Part shown: piece by piece, positions 41,184 through 52,206 of the stretch | Layout: each line of letters opens with the position of its first letter | Position numbering within the stretch: position 1 is the stretch's first letter | Made by a program: the position numbers and the translations under genes | The notes under the pieces: model-generated | What the model was told of the DNA's origin: nothing | Database searches by the model: none | The model's input: only the letters and a program-made list of their open reading frames with translations | Assembly: GCA_028716525.1 (NCBI GenBank) | Contig: JAQUPQ010000004.1 | Location: forward strand, 62,001-126,000 | Origin: Terriglobia bacterium | GTDB taxonomy: Bacteria; Acidobacteriota; Terriglobia; JAIQFV01 | Length of the DNA: 64,000 nucleotides | Reading direction: 5' to 3'

Positions 41184-43712
41184 TCAGTTGGACTTGAGGG
41201 TGCAAAGAACCGATTCATCGTCATTCAGGGTGATGTGATTCGGTTTGAACCGGCCTTGCGGAAGGCGAATGCGGAAAGCGGTCTCCGCGCCGGAAACAAC
41301 CACGGAGGACAAACGGACGTCACGATTTCCGTAGTGGGCGAATACGGGAACCGGCATCTCGAACAAGCTTGAAACCCCGGACTGCGTGATTTTTCCGGAA
41401 ACAAAGAACCCTTTTTCCGCCGAGCCTCCAATGGAATAACGAAGACGGTACTCGGGAATCCCCACGTCGTAAACCCACTCATCAAAGAACCAATCGAGCG
41501 ACCGGTTCTTGTCCAGGTTCATCTGGGCCGTCATGTGCTTTTCGAGAGCGCGCTGAAAGTCTGCGCTGCTGACAGCCGCCTCCTTGTACTCTGTCAAAAA
41601 TGATTTCAGAGCGGTAATGAACCGTTCATCGGATTGAGTCGAGGGATCGCGCATCATCATTCGCATCATGTGTATGATCCACGTCGCCTTGTCATAAACC
41701 GCGTTGTAATATCCCGATGGCGACTTCGAAGATTCCAGTCTCCAACCCAACCAGATGGGGCCGGCGCTTTCGTTGGTGGCTCCTTCATGGGTTCTTTCCA
41801 AAAGACGATCCTTCATCTTTTGAAGTTCCTGATCGAGGGTCTTCTGCTTGGAATCTTTCTCATTGGCATAAAGAAGCGAGGCATAATTTGCCATGCCTTC
41901 GATCAACCAGGTTTCGTGGTAGGTTTGGGGGACCACGAGATTTCCCCACCACTGATGCGCAATTTCATGGGCCTGCATCAGGCCGGCAAAAAGGACTTGG
42001 GCGTCGCGTGACATCCCCAAGCTTTCCTGCTGGTCCGGCGTGAGGAAAGCCAGGGTCGAGACGTAGCACAGGGTCGGCCAGCCCTGGCCGAACCGCCCGG
42101 GAATCTGAGAAATGGCTATTTTCGAAAAAGGATAAGGCCCGAACCAGGATTCATAAAATTTCAATGCCGCCGCCGTGGCCTCATTGATGTTATTCAAAAG
42201 CACCTCGCTGCTGATGGCGGGTAGGGGAGGGAGGTCCACGGTTGGAAACGAAGGAATTCCGCGGGGGCGTGTGTTCTCCGGTGTGGCCGTCGCCATGCGC
42301 GCGCTTTGAATTTGTTGGCGGAGGACTTGGAGCTGCCGCACGTAGTCTTCCAATGACCGGTTGGCATAGACCTCCAGTTCCACCGGCCCGAGAGATTGCT
42401 TCTTCTCGATGTAATCCCCGTAATTGAATCCGGCCACACCGATTGGAGTTTCCGAATCCCATTCCGAGGACTTTTCCTTTTCTTGATTTGCCTCGTGGAT
42501 GAGTTTTCCGGTGGCCACCAGGTTCATCGAAGCGGGATAAAGGAATTTGAGATGGTAGCGAGCCAGGTCAGTCAGCCCGTGATTGGGATACCAAGTACCG
42601 CGAGCGCCGACAAAATAGACGCCGTTTCCGAGATCCGTAATGACAGACCCGGCATAATGAAAAGTCAGCTCAATAGATTCCCCGGCTTGTTCCGGCCCGG
42701 GCAGAAGCACGTACACTTGATCGTTTCCACGTCGCATGGCCTCGCCCGGCGCCAGAAGATCATTTTGAAAAAATGTAAGGGAATGATGGGAATCATCTTC
42801 TACCGCGTTGATTTTGAGCCCGCGGGAAAGCTCGAAGGGAATTAATCGTTCTCCATCCGCCAGAAAGCTCAAGTTCAACCGGGCCGTGGCGTCCAAAGCC
42901 GCGGTTTCCGAGATATGGGCATCGATGGATACTTCCTTCAAATCATAGAGCGCCAGGCGTCGCTGCCCCATGGGATCCCGCACAATAGGATCACGGGGGG
43001 AACGGAAAGAGCACCAGATGTCGGGATAATGAATACCTTCTTTGACCGTCACACGTCCCAGCACAATGGGTTCCAGAGCCCGGCCATCTTGTACCGCTTC
43101 AAACCAGCCTTGGGTGAGGCCGTCCAAGGAGGCATGGAAGTAGGCTGGAGGATGCTTTGACAACAGATTTTGAAGGATGTTGTAGTTCAGATTGAGGGAT
43201 AGATTCCGTACGCCTTCATCCCAGGTTTCCTTCAGGCTTACGTCGGTGTGAATTGAGGCACTGGATTCCCTGAGCGTTCGTGTGACCTGAGCAAAGGTGT
43301 CGTCGGTAAAACGAAAAATCGCAGCCGGAAAAGCCTCCGTTAGAATCGGGGAGTCGGTGAATTTGTTGAGCTGCAGTTTTTCAATAGGGTTGGGCGGGAT
43401 GACCAGGATCTCGCCCGCGCCCAGAAACACGGCACCCGTCACAACGCCGCGCACGGGTGTAAAGAAGGCTAAGACTCCACGGTGCAACGTAAAGTGCAGG
43501 GCATCGCGGTCGATGTTAATCTCTTGAACCTGGAAGGTGTTTTGGGGATCGATGGAAACGCGGGACAACTCGGAGAAAAGGGCTTTGGCATCGTCGGAGT
43601 TGGCTCTCGAAGAAACGGCAGTCCGAGAGGACGCGGCTGCCGTTGTGAAGCCAAGGCACGCGAGCGTCCAGCCCACCACAAGTACTTTAAGATGTCGCCG
43701 CGATAGAAGCAT
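41184..43712 (-). CDS. Exported M1-family metallopeptidase
   Basis: An 842-residue protein with a signal peptide (VLVVGWTLACLGFTTAAA). The gluzincin zinc motif H-E-x-x-H (AHEIAHQWWGN), followed by the distal Glu in LIEGMANYAS, is intact. The exopeptidase motif usually reading GxMEN is replaced by PGRFGQGWPTLCYVS, so substrate N-terminus recognition may differ. A long N-terminal beta-rich region precedes the catalytic part. The C-terminus is short, without an ERAP-like helical domain. ATG 43712 begins the signal peptide, with GGAG 5 nt upstream. It is likely periplasmic. Confidence 0.85.
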   Translation of the reverse strand: MLLSRRHLKVLVVGWTLACLGFTTAAASSRTAVSSRANSDDAKALFSELSRVSIDPQNTFQVQEINIDRDALHFTLHRGVLAFFTPVRGVVTGAVFLGAGEILVIPPNPIEKLQLNKFTDSPILTEAFPAAIFRFTDDTFAQVTRTLRESSASIHTDVSLKETWDEGVRNLSLNLNYNILQNLLSKHPPAYFHASLDGLTQGWFEAVQDGRALEPIVLGRVTVKEGIHYPDIWCSFRSPRDPIVRDPMGQRRLALYDLKEVSIDAHISETAALDATARLNLSFLADGERLIPFELSRGLKINAVEDDSHHSLTFFQNDLLAPGEAMRRGNDQVYVLLPGPEQAGESIELTFHYAGSVITDLGNGVYFVGARGTWYPNHGLTDLARYHLKFLYPASMNLVATGKLIHEANQEKEKSSEWDSETPIGVAGFNYGDYIEKKQSLGPVELEVYANRSLEDYVRQLQVLRQQIQSARMATATPENTRPRGIPSFPTVDLPPLPAISSEVLLNNINEATAAALKFYESWFGPYPFSKIAISQIPGRFGQGWPTLCYVSTLAFLTPDQQESLGMSRDAQVLFAGLMQAHEIAHQWWGNLVVPQTYHETWLIEGMANYASLLYANEKDSKQKTLDQELQKMKDRLLERTHEGATNESAGPIWLGWRLESSKSPSGYYNAVYDKATWIIHMMRMMMRDPSTQSDERFITALKSFLTEYKEAAVSSADFQRALEKHMTAQMNLDKNRSLDWFFDEWVYDVGIPEYRLRYSIGGSAEKGFFVSGKITQSGVSSLFEMPVPVFAHYGNRDVRLSSVVVSGAETAFRIRLPQGRFKPNHITLNDDESVLCTLKSN

Positions 43713-44016
43713 GTCAACTCCGCCCGAACTGAGTCGATTGGATTGAAATCCAGCCGGTTCTAAGTTCTTGCGTACCGATTCGGCAACAGCTCCACGGCCG
43801 GTCCGGACCCGAGGCATATCGTAGCACTTCGACACATCAGCGGGCTAATCCTGAGGGCGCGATGGGGCGCGATTACAAGTCACAACGATTATCGAGGAGA
43901 ACACACTTCTTTAGACACCACGGCATGCAGCCGGTGCCAATTTCTTGATGGGGAAGTGGAGCGGGTAAACGTGCGGCGGTGCTCGAAGTCCGTTTCGGCG
44001 CCTGCGGCGTGGAATT
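43713..44016. other. Gene-free interval between the M1 peptidase and rho
   Basis: 304 nt on the rho/M1 strand. I see no credible ORF, tRNA or clear terminator. A GC-rich region near 43985-44010 may form weak hairpins after rho. Confidence 0.5.
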
Positions 44017-45354
44017 TTATCCCTGACTCATCGATGCCAGAAACTCCGTGTTCGATTTCTTCTTCGACAGGCGTTCAATCAGCAGCTCCATGGATTCCGT
44101 AACCGAAAGGGGACTCAGCACTTTGCGGAGCACCCAAATACGGTTCAATTCATCTTTGGTGATCAGCAACTCTTCCTTACGAGTGGCGCTGCGGTTGATA
44201 TCGATGGCCGGGAAGACGCGCTTGTCGACCAGCTTGCGATCGAGGTTGATTTCCATGTTGCCGGTGCCTTTGAACTCTTCGAATATGACGTCGTCCATGC
44301 GGCTGCCGGTATCGATCAGCGCCGTAGCGATGATGGTCAAAGATCCGCCCTCTTCGATGTTGCGAGCCGCGCCAAAGAAGCGCTTGGGGCGTTGCAGGGC
44401 GTTGGAGTCGACGCCGCCGGAGAGGACCTTGCCCGAGGGCGGCACAATCGTGTTGTAAGCGCGTGCCAGTCGGGTGATGGAATCAAGCAGGATGACCACG
44501 TCGCGTTTGTGCTCCACGAGGCGTTTGGCCTTCTCGATGACCATCTCGGCGACTTGAACGTGGCGAGTCGCGGGCTCGTCGAAGGTCGAACTGATGACTT
44601 CGCCCTGAACCGTCCGTTGCATGTCGGTGACTTCTTCCGGCCGTTCATCAATCAGTAACACGATGAGCGTGATTTCAGGGTGATTGGTCGTGACGGAATT
44701 GGCAATCGTTTGCAGCAACATGGTCTTTCCGGTGCGGGGCGGCGCCACAATCAAGCCGCGTTGACCTTTTCCGATAGGGGTCAACAGGTCCAGCACCCGG
44801 GCGGAAATGTTTTCGCTGACGGTTTCCAACTTGATGCGCTTGTTGGGATAGAGGGGCGTCAGGTTATCAAAAAAGATCTTCTGGCGGGCCTCGTCGGGCG
44901 GCTCAAAGTTGACCGCTTCAACTTTGATCAATGCGAAATAACGTTCGCCATCCTTGGGCGGTCGAATCTGGCCGGAGATGGTGTCGCCGGTTCGCAGGTC
45001 GAACTTGCGGATTTGCGACGGCGAAACGTAAATGTCGTCGGGTCCGGGCAGATAGTTGTAATCCGGCGCCCGGAGGAATCCGAATCCATCCGGCAACGTT
45101 TCCAACACGCCTTCCGAGAAGATCAGCCCGTTTTTCTCCGTCTGCGCTTGCAGGATCTTGAAGATCAATTCCTGCTTGCGCATCGTGGAGGCGCCAATCA
45201 CTCCCAGATCTTTGGCGATCTGCATCAGATTCGTGATGTTCATCTCTTTCAGGGCGGATATGTCCATAACATCTCCAGAGACGGCGGGTTCGCTGTCTTG
45301 TGGGGGGACGGTGGTTCCGTTTGAATTGGTTTTGCTGGGGTACTTTCTAGTCAT
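44017..45354 (-). CDS. rho: Transcription termination factor Rho
   Basis: A 445-residue hexameric RNA-dependent ATPase. An N-terminal region ([22 protein letters not shown]) is followed by the cold-shock RNA-binding domain ([22 protein letters not shown]). The ATPase has Walker A (APPRTGKT) and Walker B ([16 protein letters not shown]), the Q-loop ([11 protein letters not shown]) and the R-loop ([13 protein letters not shown]). An acidic/Asn N-terminal extension of about 28 residues precedes it. GGGAG lies 5 nt before the ATG. It follows engB by 61 nt on the same strand. Confidence 0.97.
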   Translation of the reverse strand: MTRKYPSKTNSNGTTVPPQDSEPAVSGDVMDISALKEMNITNLMQIAKDLGVIGASTMRKQELIFKILQAQTEKNGLIFSEGVLETLPDGFGFLRAPDYNYLPGPDDIYVSPSQIRKFDLRTGDTISGQIRPPKDGERYFALIKVEAVNFEPPDEARQKIFFDNLTPLYPNKRIKLETVSENISARVLDLLTPIGKGQRGLIVAPPRTGKTMLLQTIANSVTTNHPEITLIVLLIDERPEEVTDMQRTVQGEVISSTFDEPATRHVQVAEMVIEKAKRLVEHKRDVVILLDSITRLARAYNTIVPPSGKVLSGGVDSNALQRPKRFFGAARNIEEGGSLTIIATALIDTGSRMDDVIFEEFKGTGNMEINLDRKLVDKRVFPAIDINRSATRKEELLITKDELNRIWVLRKVLSPLSVTESMELLIERLSKKKSNTEFLASMSQG

Positions 45355-45415
45355 TGCGACTCCCGTGAATCCCGGTGACGTGCAAGCACGACCGAGAGAT
45401 TCAGTTGTTTAGATT

Positions 45416-46045
45416 TTAAAAACCTGACTTTCGACTTCCGAGCTCCTTAGCGATTTGGGAGGAGGTTGGGTCTGATTCTACCGCCGAATGAATAACCCGC
45501 CACAGTTGTTGTCGTCCCGAATCGTGAATCGCTGAATAGTGGACGATCGCTGTCTGGTGGCTCCACTGCAACACTCGCTGGTGTGCTTCCTGCAATTCAC
45601 GAGATGACAATTTGTCAATCTTGGTCAGCACCAGGGTGAGCGGTTTTCGGCAGGCAGCGAGTTGTTTCCACATGCGCTGGTCGAGGGCGGTGGGCGCCAC
45701 CCGACAGTCGAGCAGCAGCACAATCAGCTTCAAGAATTCCCGTTGCTTAAAATATTCCTCCATGAGCGCCTGCCACTGGCGGCGGAGATTTTCAGGGACG
45801 CGGGCATATCCATAACCAGGGCAGTCGACAAAGTAAAAACTCTCATTGACCAAGAAGAAATTAATCAACTGCGTTCGGCCCGGGGTGGCGCTGGTCCGGG
45901 CCAGCTTTGAACCCAGCAGACTGTTAATGACGCTGGATTTTCCAACGTTGGAACGGCCCAGAAAGGCCACTTCAGGCAACCGATCCCGCGGCGCCTCGTT
46001 CAACCGCGAGATACTCTTAAGAAATCGGCCGGTCACTTTGCTCAA
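45416..46045 (-). CDS. engB: Ribosome-biogenesis GTPase EngB (YsxC)
   Basis: A 209-residue TrmE-Era-EngA-type GTPase needed for late large-subunit assembly. G1 is GRSNVGKSS (30-38), G2 TPGRTQ, G3 DCPGYG, G4 TKID and G5 SA (YSAIHDSG). It starts at TTG 46045, 6 nt after the lon stop, indicating coupling; GTG 46036 is the alternative. Confidence 0.94.
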   Translation of the reverse strand: MSKVTGRFLKSISRLNEAPRDRLPEVAFLGRSNVGKSSVINSLLGSKLARTSATPGRTQLINFFLVNESFYFVDCPGYGYARVPENLRRQWQALMEEYFKQREFLKLIVLLLDCRVAPTALDQRMWKQLAACRKPLTLVLTKIDKLSSRELQEAHQRVLQWSHQTAIVHYSAIHDSGRQQLWRVIHSAVESDPTSSQIAKELGSRKSGF

Positions 46046-46051
46046 ACGGTT

Positions 46052-48487
46052 TCAATGAGTCATCGAATCGTGCTGAGAACTCGGAGGTCCTTCTTCCTTA
46101 ATGGGCGGCTCAAAGTCTTGCGGCATGTCCAATATGGCGTCGGCCGGATGATTCTTCGGAACCAACGGCTCCGCCAGGGCAATTTTCAGTACTTCATCCA
46201 TGTTGTCGACGAAATACAGGTGGAACGCTTTCTGAATTTCCGGCGGGATGTCCGCCAAATCTCTTTCATTGTCCCTCGGCAAAATCACCGTGGTGATGCC
46301 GGCGCGATGAGCGGCCAGCACTTTCTCCTTCAATCCGCCGATCGGCAATACCTTTCCGCGCAACGTAATTTCACCGGTCATGGCCACATCGCGGCGCACG
46401 GGAATACCGGTCAGCACGGAAACCAGTGTGGTGGCCATGGTGATGCCGGCCGACGGGCCGTCTTTCGGAATGGACCCCTCGGGCACGTGAATGTGAATAT
46501 CAAAATGCCGGTAAAAGTCTTTGGCAATCCCGAAGGTCTCGGTGCGTGAACGGACATAACTCATGGCGGCCTGGGCCGATTCCTGCATGACGTCGCCCAG
46601 TTTTCCCGTCAGTGTAAGTTTGCCTTTGCCCTGCATCAACGTGGCTTCGGTGGAGAGGATTTCGCCTCCCACCTCCGTCCACGCCAATCCCATCGTCAGG
46701 CCCACTTCGTTCTTTTCCTCGGATTTCTGATTGCGGAATTTCCGCACCCCCAGAAAATTATTGAGATTCTCCGGGGTCACCACGACCTGGGCCTTCACTT
46801 CATCCTTGACGACTTTGCGGGCAACTTTTCGACAGACTGATCCAATTTCCCGCTCCAAGTTCCGGACTCCGGCTTCGCGGGTGTAATACTCGATAATGTC
46901 ACGTAGCGCGCCATCATTGAACTCTAATTGTTCGGGTTTCAGACCCGTATGACCCAACTGTTTGCGGACCAGAAATCGCTTGGCGATCTCCAGCTTCTCC
47001 GGCTCAGTGTACCCGGACAAGCGAATGACCTCCATGCGGTCTTGCAACGGCTGTGGGATGGTGTGGATGACGTTGGCGGTGCAAATGAAAAAAACCTGGG
47101 AGAGATCGTATTCGACGTCGAGATAGTGGTCCACGAAGGAATGGTTCAACTCCGGATCCAGCACCTCCATGAGAGCCGCCGAGGGGTCCCCTCGGAAGTC
47201 CATGGACATCTTGTCGACTTCGTCGAGCAAAAACACGGGATTCTTCGTGCCGGCCTTCTTCATCATTTGGATAATCTGGCCGGGCAACGCGCCGATATAG
47301 GTGCGGCGATGTCCGCGAATCTCAGCCTCGTCGCGCACCCCGCCCAAGGACAGGCGCACAAACTTGCGGCCGGTCGCCCGCGCCACCGATTGTCCCAGCG
47401 AGGTCTTGCCCACTCCCGGCGCGCCTACAAAACAGAGGATCGATCCGCGAGGGTTCTTGACCAATTGCCGCACCGCTAAAAACTCCACAATCCGTTCTTT
47501 GACCTTCTCCAGACCGTAATGGTCCTCGGCCAGCACCTTTTCAGCAATCTCGAGGTTGCGGATTTCCTTGGTACGACGCTTCCACGGCACGGCCAGCAGC
47601 CAATCCAGATAATTTCTGGAGACCGTAGACTCCGCCGACATGGGCGGCATCATTTCCAACTTCTTCAACTCCTCCAGGGCCTTCTTCAAGACCTCCTTGG
47701 GCATGCCGGAGGTTTCGATCTGTTTCTTGAGCTCATCGAGCTCGCTCTTCTCGTCCTTGCGGCCCAGTTCCTTCTGAATGGCCTTGATCTTTTCGTTGAG
47801 GTAATACTCTTTCTGAGCCCGCTCCATCTGTTTCTTCACACGATTCTGAATGCTCCGATCCATGTGAAGTTTTTCAATTTCAATATCCAGAATTTCAATG
47901 ATGCGGTTCAGACAATCGATGGGGGAGGCGATCTCCAGGAGCTGCTGTTTCTCCTCCACCGGGATCGACAAGTTGTCGGCGATGGTGTCGGCCAGTTTTT
48001 GAGGATCATCCACCTTCACGGCCGCGATCATGGTCTCATAATTCAAGTTCTGGCTCAGCTTGACGTATTGTTCGAACAGCGAGCTGGCCTGCGTCATGAT
48101 GCTTTCATAAGCCGAAGGATTGGCGATTTTAAGGGTGGTTAACTGGGCCGTGGCCTGGTAATACCCTTCGTTGTTCTCCAGATGCAGGATACGGGCGCGT
48201 TCCAACCCTTCCATGAGGACACGCACGTTGCCGTCGGGAAGCCGCAGCGATTGAACGATATTGGAAACCGTTCCGACGGGGTAGATTTCTTCCCCTTTGG
48301 GGTCGTCCACGGTGGCATCGTGCTGAGTGGCCAGCAAAATGCGCTTATCCCGTCGCAAGGCTTCTTCCAGAGCCCGAACCGAGGGTTCTCGTCCCACCAC
48401 AAACGGAATGAGCTTATGCGGGAATATCACCACATCCCGGATGGGCATCATGGGAATCTTGAATGTGTCGTCCTTTTCTTTGCTCAT
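46052..48487 (-). CDS. lon: ATP-dependent protease Lon
   Basis: About 811 residues. The N-terminal substrate-binding domain ([19 protein letters not shown]) and helical middle are followed by the AAA+ module, with Walker [10 protein letters not shown] and Walker [10 protein letters not shown]. The serine protease domain has the catalytic Ser in PKDGPSAG and Lys in [14 protein letters not shown]. It degrades misfolded and short-lived regulators in the cytoplasm. The start is uncertain: ATG 48487, ATG 48493 and GTG 48508 are in frame, without a clear SD. It follows clpX and precedes engB. Confidence 0.97.
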   Translation of the reverse strand: MSKEKDDTFKIPMMPIRDVVIFPHKLIPFVVGREPSVRALEEALRRDKRILLATQHDATVDDPKGEEIYPVGTVSNIVQSLRLPDGNVRVLMEGLERARILHLENNEGYYQATAQLTTLKIANPSAYESIMTQASSLFEQYVKLSQNLNYETMIAAVKVDDPQKLADTIADNLSIPVEEKQQLLEIASPIDCLNRIIEILDIEIEKLHMDRSIQNRVKKQMERAQKEYYLNEKIKAIQKELGRKDEKSELDELKKQIETSGMPKEVLKKALEELKKLEMMPPMSAESTVSRNYLDWLLAVPWKRRTKEIRNLEIAEKVLAEDHYGLEKVKERIVEFLAVRQLVKNPRGSILCFVGAPGVGKTSLGQSVARATGRKFVRLSLGGVRDEAEIRGHRRTYIGALPGQIIQMMKKAGTKNPVFLLDEVDKMSMDFRGDPSAALMEVLDPELNHSFVDHYLDVEYDLSQVFFICTANVIHTIPQPLQDRMEVIRLSGYTEPEKLEIAKRFLVRKQLGHTGLKPEQLEFNDGALRDIIEYYTREAGVRNLEREIGSVCRKVARKVVKDEVKAQVVVTPENLNNFLGVRKFRNQKSEEKNEVGLTMGLAWTEVGGEILSTEATLMQGKGKLTLTGKLGDVMQESAQAAMSYVRSRTETFGIAKDFYRHFDIHIHVPEGSIPKDGPSAGITMATTLVSVLTGIPVRRDVAMTGEITLRGKVLPIGGLKEKVLAAHRAGITTVILPRDNERDLADIPPEIQKAFHLYFVDNMDEVLKIALAEPLVPKNHPADAILDMPQDFEPPIKEEGPPSSQHDSMTH

Positions 48488-48561
48488 AAACATAGGGCCG
48501 ATTGCCACTCGCTTCTGTTTGAGATTTCCGGGCGGCGCGGGCCTCCAGCCCGCACGGTCGA

Positions 48562-49809
48562 TTAACCTGCTTTCTCGAGGAGGTCCAGAGAAATTTCTTT
48601 CGCCTCTACCATCTGCTGTGTGACGGAAAATTCCCGGACCTTTCGCTGTGACGGCACGTGGTACATCAAATCCAACATCAGGTCCTCAAGGATTACTCGC
48701 AATCCGCGAGCCCCCACTTTGCGGTCAAAAGCCTGGCGGGCGATGGTTTCAATGGCCTCAGGAACAAAATGCAGTTTCACGTTCTCATACTCGAACAGCT
48801 TCTGATATTGACGAATCAAGGCATTCCGCGGTTTCGTCAAGATTTCAACCAGGGCCGCCACATCCAGTCCGTGGAGTGTGCCCACCACCGGCAAGCGGCC
48901 GACAAATTCGGGTATGAATCCATATTTGATCAAATCTTCCGGCTGGACCTTTTCCAGTATGGCGGTGTTCCGCAGGTTCTCAGGGCTTTGGACTTGAGCA
49001 TGGAAGCCCAGCGCCTTCTTTCCAAGCCGGCGTTCGACAATTTTCTCCAGGCCCACAAACGCGCCCCCGCAAATAAACAAAATGTTCGTCGTGTCGACCT
49101 GCGTAAATTCCTGGTGCGGATGTTTGCGCCCGCCCTGGGGCGGGACATTGGCCACCGTTCCTTCCAAAATCTTCAAGAGCGCCTGTTGAACGCCCTCGCC
49201 GGACACATCGCGTGTGATGGAGGGGTTCTCATCCTTGCGGCAAATCTTATCGACTTCGTCGATGTAAATAATTCCTTGCTGGGCCCGGCCGACGTCATAG
49301 TTGGCCGCCTGCAGCAGCTTGAGAATGATGTTCTCAACGTCTTCGCCTACATAGCCGGCCTCGGTCAGCGTGGTGGCATCCACGATGGCAAAGGGGACAT
49401 CCAGCATGCGGGCCAAGGTTTGTGCGAGAAGCGTTTTGCCCGTTCCGGTCGGCCCGATCAGCAGAATATTCGATTTAGTCAGCTCCACGTCGGACCGATA
49501 CTTGGCCAATTCAATGCGTTTGTAGTGATTGTAGACGGCCACGGCCAGCTTTTTTTTGGTTTTTTCCTGCCCGATGACGTACTCATCGAGGAAGGAATGA
49601 ACCTCATTCGGCTTGAGGAGCTTCTTCTGGGCCAGGAGGGCCTGCTCGGCGCGATCGTCTTCCAAAATGCTGTTACAGACGGCAATGCATTCGTCGCAAA
49701 TAAAAGCCCGGGGAAACTCATTGGGCGAAGAGATGAGTTTGCGCGCCTTATCCTGCGTTTTGAAGCAGAACGAGCATTTCAAAACGTCTTCACTATCACT
49801 ACGTCGCAA
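48562..49809 (-). CDS. clpX: ClpXP protease ATPase subunit ClpX
   Basis: A 415-residue AAA+ unfoldase. The N-terminal zinc-binding domain has C12, C15, C38 and C41 (KCSFC, ICDEC). Walker A GPTGTGKT is at 119-126, Walker B is [10 protein letters not shown], and the pore loop GYVGEDVE is present. IGF-like ClpP-docking loop residues are not pinned down by eye. The start is TTG 49809 with a weak SD. It lies 27 nt after clpP on the same strand. Confidence 0.96.
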   Translation of the reverse strand: MRRSDSEDVLKCSFCFKTQDKARKLISSPNEFPRAFICDECIAVCNSILEDDRAEQALLAQKKLLKPNEVHSFLDEYVIGQEKTKKKLAVAVYNHYKRIELAKYRSDVELTKSNILLIGPTGTGKTLLAQTLARMLDVPFAIVDATTLTEAGYVGEDVENIILKLLQAANYDVGRAQQGIIYIDEVDKICRKDENPSITRDVSGEGVQQALLKILEGTVANVPPQGGRKHPHQEFTQVDTTNILFICGGAFVGLEKIVERRLGKKALGFHAQVQSPENLRNTAILEKVQPEDLIKYGFIPEFVGRLPVVGTLHGLDVAALVEILTKPRNALIRQYQKLFEYENVKLHFVPEAIETIARQAFDRKVGARGLRVILEDLMLDLMYHVPSQRKVREFSVTQQMVEAKEISLDLLEKAG

Positions 49810-49836
49810 GCACCGACTCGCTTTCTTGGGTTTGGG

Positions 49837-50430
49837 TTATCGTTGGCTGATGACCTGATCAATTATACCATACTCTTTGGCCTGGTCGGCCGTCATGATG
49901 AAGTCGCGATCCACGTCGCGCTCAATCCGTTCCAACGGTTGGCCCGTGTGTTTCTCCAAAATCTGATTCGTCATTTCCCGCATCCTCAAAATTTCCTTGG
50001 CCTGTATATCGATGTCCGAAGCAAAACCGGAGATGCCTCCGGCCGAAGGCTGATGAATCAGAATACGGGAGTTTGGCAAAGCAAAACGCTTGCCCTTCGC
50101 CCCGGCTGCCAACAATAGCGCCCCCATGGAAGCCGCTTGCCCGAGACAGTAGGTGGTGATATCGGGTTTTATGAAATGCATCGTGTCGTAGATTGCCAGA
50201 CCGGCCGTAATCACCCCGCCCGGACTGTTTATATAGATGGAAATATCCTTCTCCGGATCCTCCGATTCCAAAAATAATAGCTGCGCTATCACGAGGTTGG
50301 CGATGTTGTCATCGATGGGTGCTCCGATGAATATAATATTGTCTTTGAGCAAGCGAGAATAGATGTCGTAAGCTCGTTCTCCGCGGCTCGTTTGCTCCAC
50401 AACCATTGGAACTAACGTCATTGTTTCCAT
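49837..50430 (-). CDS. clpP: ATP-dependent Clp protease proteolytic subunit
   Basis: A 197-residue serine peptidase forming the tetradecameric chamber. The catalytic triad is Ser101 (GQAASMGA), His126 ([10 protein letters not shown]) and Asp176 (VDRDFIM). It lies between tig and clpX, the classical order, and forms the degradation chamber for ClpX. Confidence 0.97.
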   Translation of the reverse strand: METMTLVPMVVEQTSRGERAYDIYSRLLKDNIIFIGAPIDDNIANLVIAQLLFLESEDPEKDISIYINSPGGVITAGLAIYDTMHFIKPDITTYCLGQAASMGALLLAAGAKGKRFALPNSRILIHQPSAGGISGFASDIDIQAKEILRMREMTNQILEKHTGQPLERIERDVDRDFIMTADQAKEYGIIDQVISQR

Positions 50431-50484
50431 TGCGATGTCTTTGATTACGTCAAGTTAAGAGGTTAGATAGTAAGATGGGCCTTC

Positions 50485-51795
50485 TTATCTGTCCAGTTCA
50501 GCGGGGCCATTGATGATCTCGGCATTTTCGTATAGGAAGTTTAATGTTTTCTGATGCGTAAGCTGAGACCGGAGTTTATCGAGCGCCTCCTCCTTTGTCA
50601 AGTGCTGCTTGACTGCAGAAAAGGCTTGCTTGGTGCGTTCTGCGATCTTGCCGATTTCGACATCAATATCCTGGTCGCTCACCTCCAAATGTTCCTGTTG
50701 GGCAATCGACTCCAAAGCCAACATGCCCTTGACCTCGCGCGTGGCCGCCGTGCGATGTTCTTCACGGAGCCGCTCCCAGTCCACCGACAGCTGCTGAGGA
50801 TTGACTCCCTGTTGATGCAGGGATCGAAGCATACCCTGCAAGCGGGTTTCAATTTGCGCCTCCACCAGGGCCCGAGGGACAGGAAAAGGATTGGCTTCCA
50901 AAACCTGATCGACCAGTTTTTCCGTGGTCTTTTCCCTGGCGCGCTGCTTCTTATTGGCTTCAAGGTCGGATTTGATTTTATTCTTCAAATCCGCGAGCGT
51001 ATCAAATTCTCCCAGCGTCTTGGCCAACTCATCGTTGATGTCGGGCAATGACTTTACTTTGATGGCTTCCACCTTGACATGATAAGCAACGGAGCGGCCG
51101 GCCAGCCGTTTATCCGCAAAATCGTCCGCATAGTCCACTGCAAATTGCGCTTCGTCTCCCACTGATTTTTGCAGCAAGTTCTCGGTAAATTCCTTGACCG
51201 TTCGCTCTCCGCCCAGTTCCACCACCACATCTTTTCCTTGAAACGACTTTTCCGGCTTGCCTTCACTCTTCTTGGACGGGTAGGCGGTAAAGGTGACGGT
51301 GACAAAATCTCCCGTTTGTGAAGGCCGATTTTCAGCCACCAGAAACTCTGCAGACTGCTCCCGCAAACCCTTCAGAGTGTTTTCGACTTCTTCGTCGCTG
51401 ACTTTGACCGGCTCTTCTTCGGCCTTCAGTCCTTTGTAGCCGGCAATTTCAACTGTTGGAAGAATTTCAAACTGAGCCTTGAAGGTCAAAGGTTTGTTTT
51501 CTTCAAGCACCAGATCTTTGACTTCAGGTTGGGTGAGAATCTTGAGGTTGTTCTCCTTGGCAGCCGCCTCAATGGTCTTGGGAAGGAAATCTTTGAGCAA
51601 CTCCGATCGAATTTCGTTTCGAAACCGTTGCTTGACCACGGTCACAGGAACATGTCCGGGTCGAAAGCCGGGTACATGGGCCAGCTTGGCAAAATCCTTG
51701 GCCAACTTCTCGGTTTCTGATTGCCAATCCTCAGCCGGGACCTCGATATCGAGTTCCCGAGCGCAATCTTCCTTTTCAATCAATACGGATTTCAA
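50485..51795 (-). CDS. tig: Trigger factor (ribosome-associated chaperone)
   Basis: A 436-residue chaperone and peptidyl-prolyl isomerase. The N-terminal ribosome-binding domain holds the signature region LAHVPGFRPGHVPVTVVKQRF (GFRxGxxP). A FKBP-type PPIase domain and a long helical C-terminal domain follow. TTG 51795 is chosen because AAAAGGA lies 5 nt upstream and homologues begin at this point (LKSVLIEKED). The longer frame would run into the tRNA gene. It starts 54 nt after tRNA-Leu. Confidence 0.94.
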   Translation of the reverse strand: MKSVLIEKEDCARELDIEVPAEDWQSETEKLAKDFAKLAHVPGFRPGHVPVTVVKQRFRNEIRSELLKDFLPKTIEAAAKENNLKILTQPEVKDLVLEENKPLTFKAQFEILPTVEIAGYKGLKAEEEPVKVSDEEVENTLKGLREQSAEFLVAENRPSQTGDFVTVTFTAYPSKKSEGKPEKSFQGKDVVVELGGERTVKEFTENLLQKSVGDEAQFAVDYADDFADKRLAGRSVAYHVKVEAIKVKSLPDINDELAKTLGEFDTLADLKNKIKSDLEANKKQRAREKTTEKLVDQVLEANPFPVPRALVEAQIETRLQGMLRSLHQQGVNPQQLSVDWERLREEHRTAATREVKGMLALESIAQQEHLEVSDQDIDVEIGKIAERTKQAFSAVKQHLTKEEALDKLRSQLTHQKTLNFLYENAEIINGPAELDR

Positions 51796-51849
51796 ATGGG
51801 TCCTTTTGATCTGGGATTTTGAGACACGCGATCGTCTTAAACCGTATTC

Positions 51850-51935
51850 TGGTGGGCAAGGAGGGAGTTGAACCCTCACTCCACTGAGGAACGGGATCCT
51901 AAGTCCCGCGCGTCTGCCAATTCCGCCACTTGCCC
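51850..51935 (-). tRNA. tRNA-Leu (anticodon UAG)
   Basis: An 86-nt class II tRNA with encoded CCA end (51850-51852). The acceptor stem GGGCAAG pairs with CTTGCCC. The D-arm contains GGCGGAATTGGCAGACGC. The anticodon loop CTTAGGA sits in the CGGGA/TCCCG stem. The variable arm CGTTCCTCAGTGGAGTG is long, as for leucine, and the T-loop reads GGTTCAACTCC. A possible -10 (TATTCT on this strand, 51970-51975) lies about 35 nt upstream. tig follows on the same strand. Confidence 0.95.
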
Positions 51936-51950
51936 TCGTTTCGCATCTTC

Positions 51951-51969
51951 ACCGGCCCATGCCGGTTTT
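51951..51969. other. Hairpin ACCGGC-CCAT-GCCGGT
   Basis: A perfect 6-bp stem with a 4-nt loop just upstream of tRNA-Leu. On the plus strand it is followed by TTT. On the minus strand it sits in the 5' leader of the presumed tRNA-tig transcript. Confidence 0.45.
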
Positions 51970-52083
51970 AGAATACGACAGTCTGTTGATCCGCAATCTT
52001 TCTGCGCGTGTCCCAAAAAGACCCACACCCGGATAGCAGGAGACTCGATTTCGAATTGTGGCGTCGGACTTTTCGAAAGGCCC

Positions 52084-52100
52084 TAGGAAGAAGCTTCCTA
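52084..52100. repeat. REP-like palindrome TAGGAAG-AAG-CTTCCTA
   Basis: A 7-bp perfect inverted repeat flanked by GGCCC / AGAGCCC, which extend the pairing imperfectly. It lies in the roughly 270-nt gene-free interval between tRNA-Leu and the small ORF, and nothing else is recognised there. Confidence 0.4.
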
Positions 52101-52206
52101 CAGAGCCCCGAGGGATCCTTCAGAGATGCGATTAAACCTCAGGAGCGCATTATTTTCAAGAGGAAAAGTGAAGGGGGTGTCGTCGAACTCTTGTATTCGC
52201 AAGCCA

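Noticed and set aside
51796-51879. Longer trigger factor frame
   Set aside because: It would overlap the tRNA-Leu gene. TTG 51795 has an SD and matches homologues.
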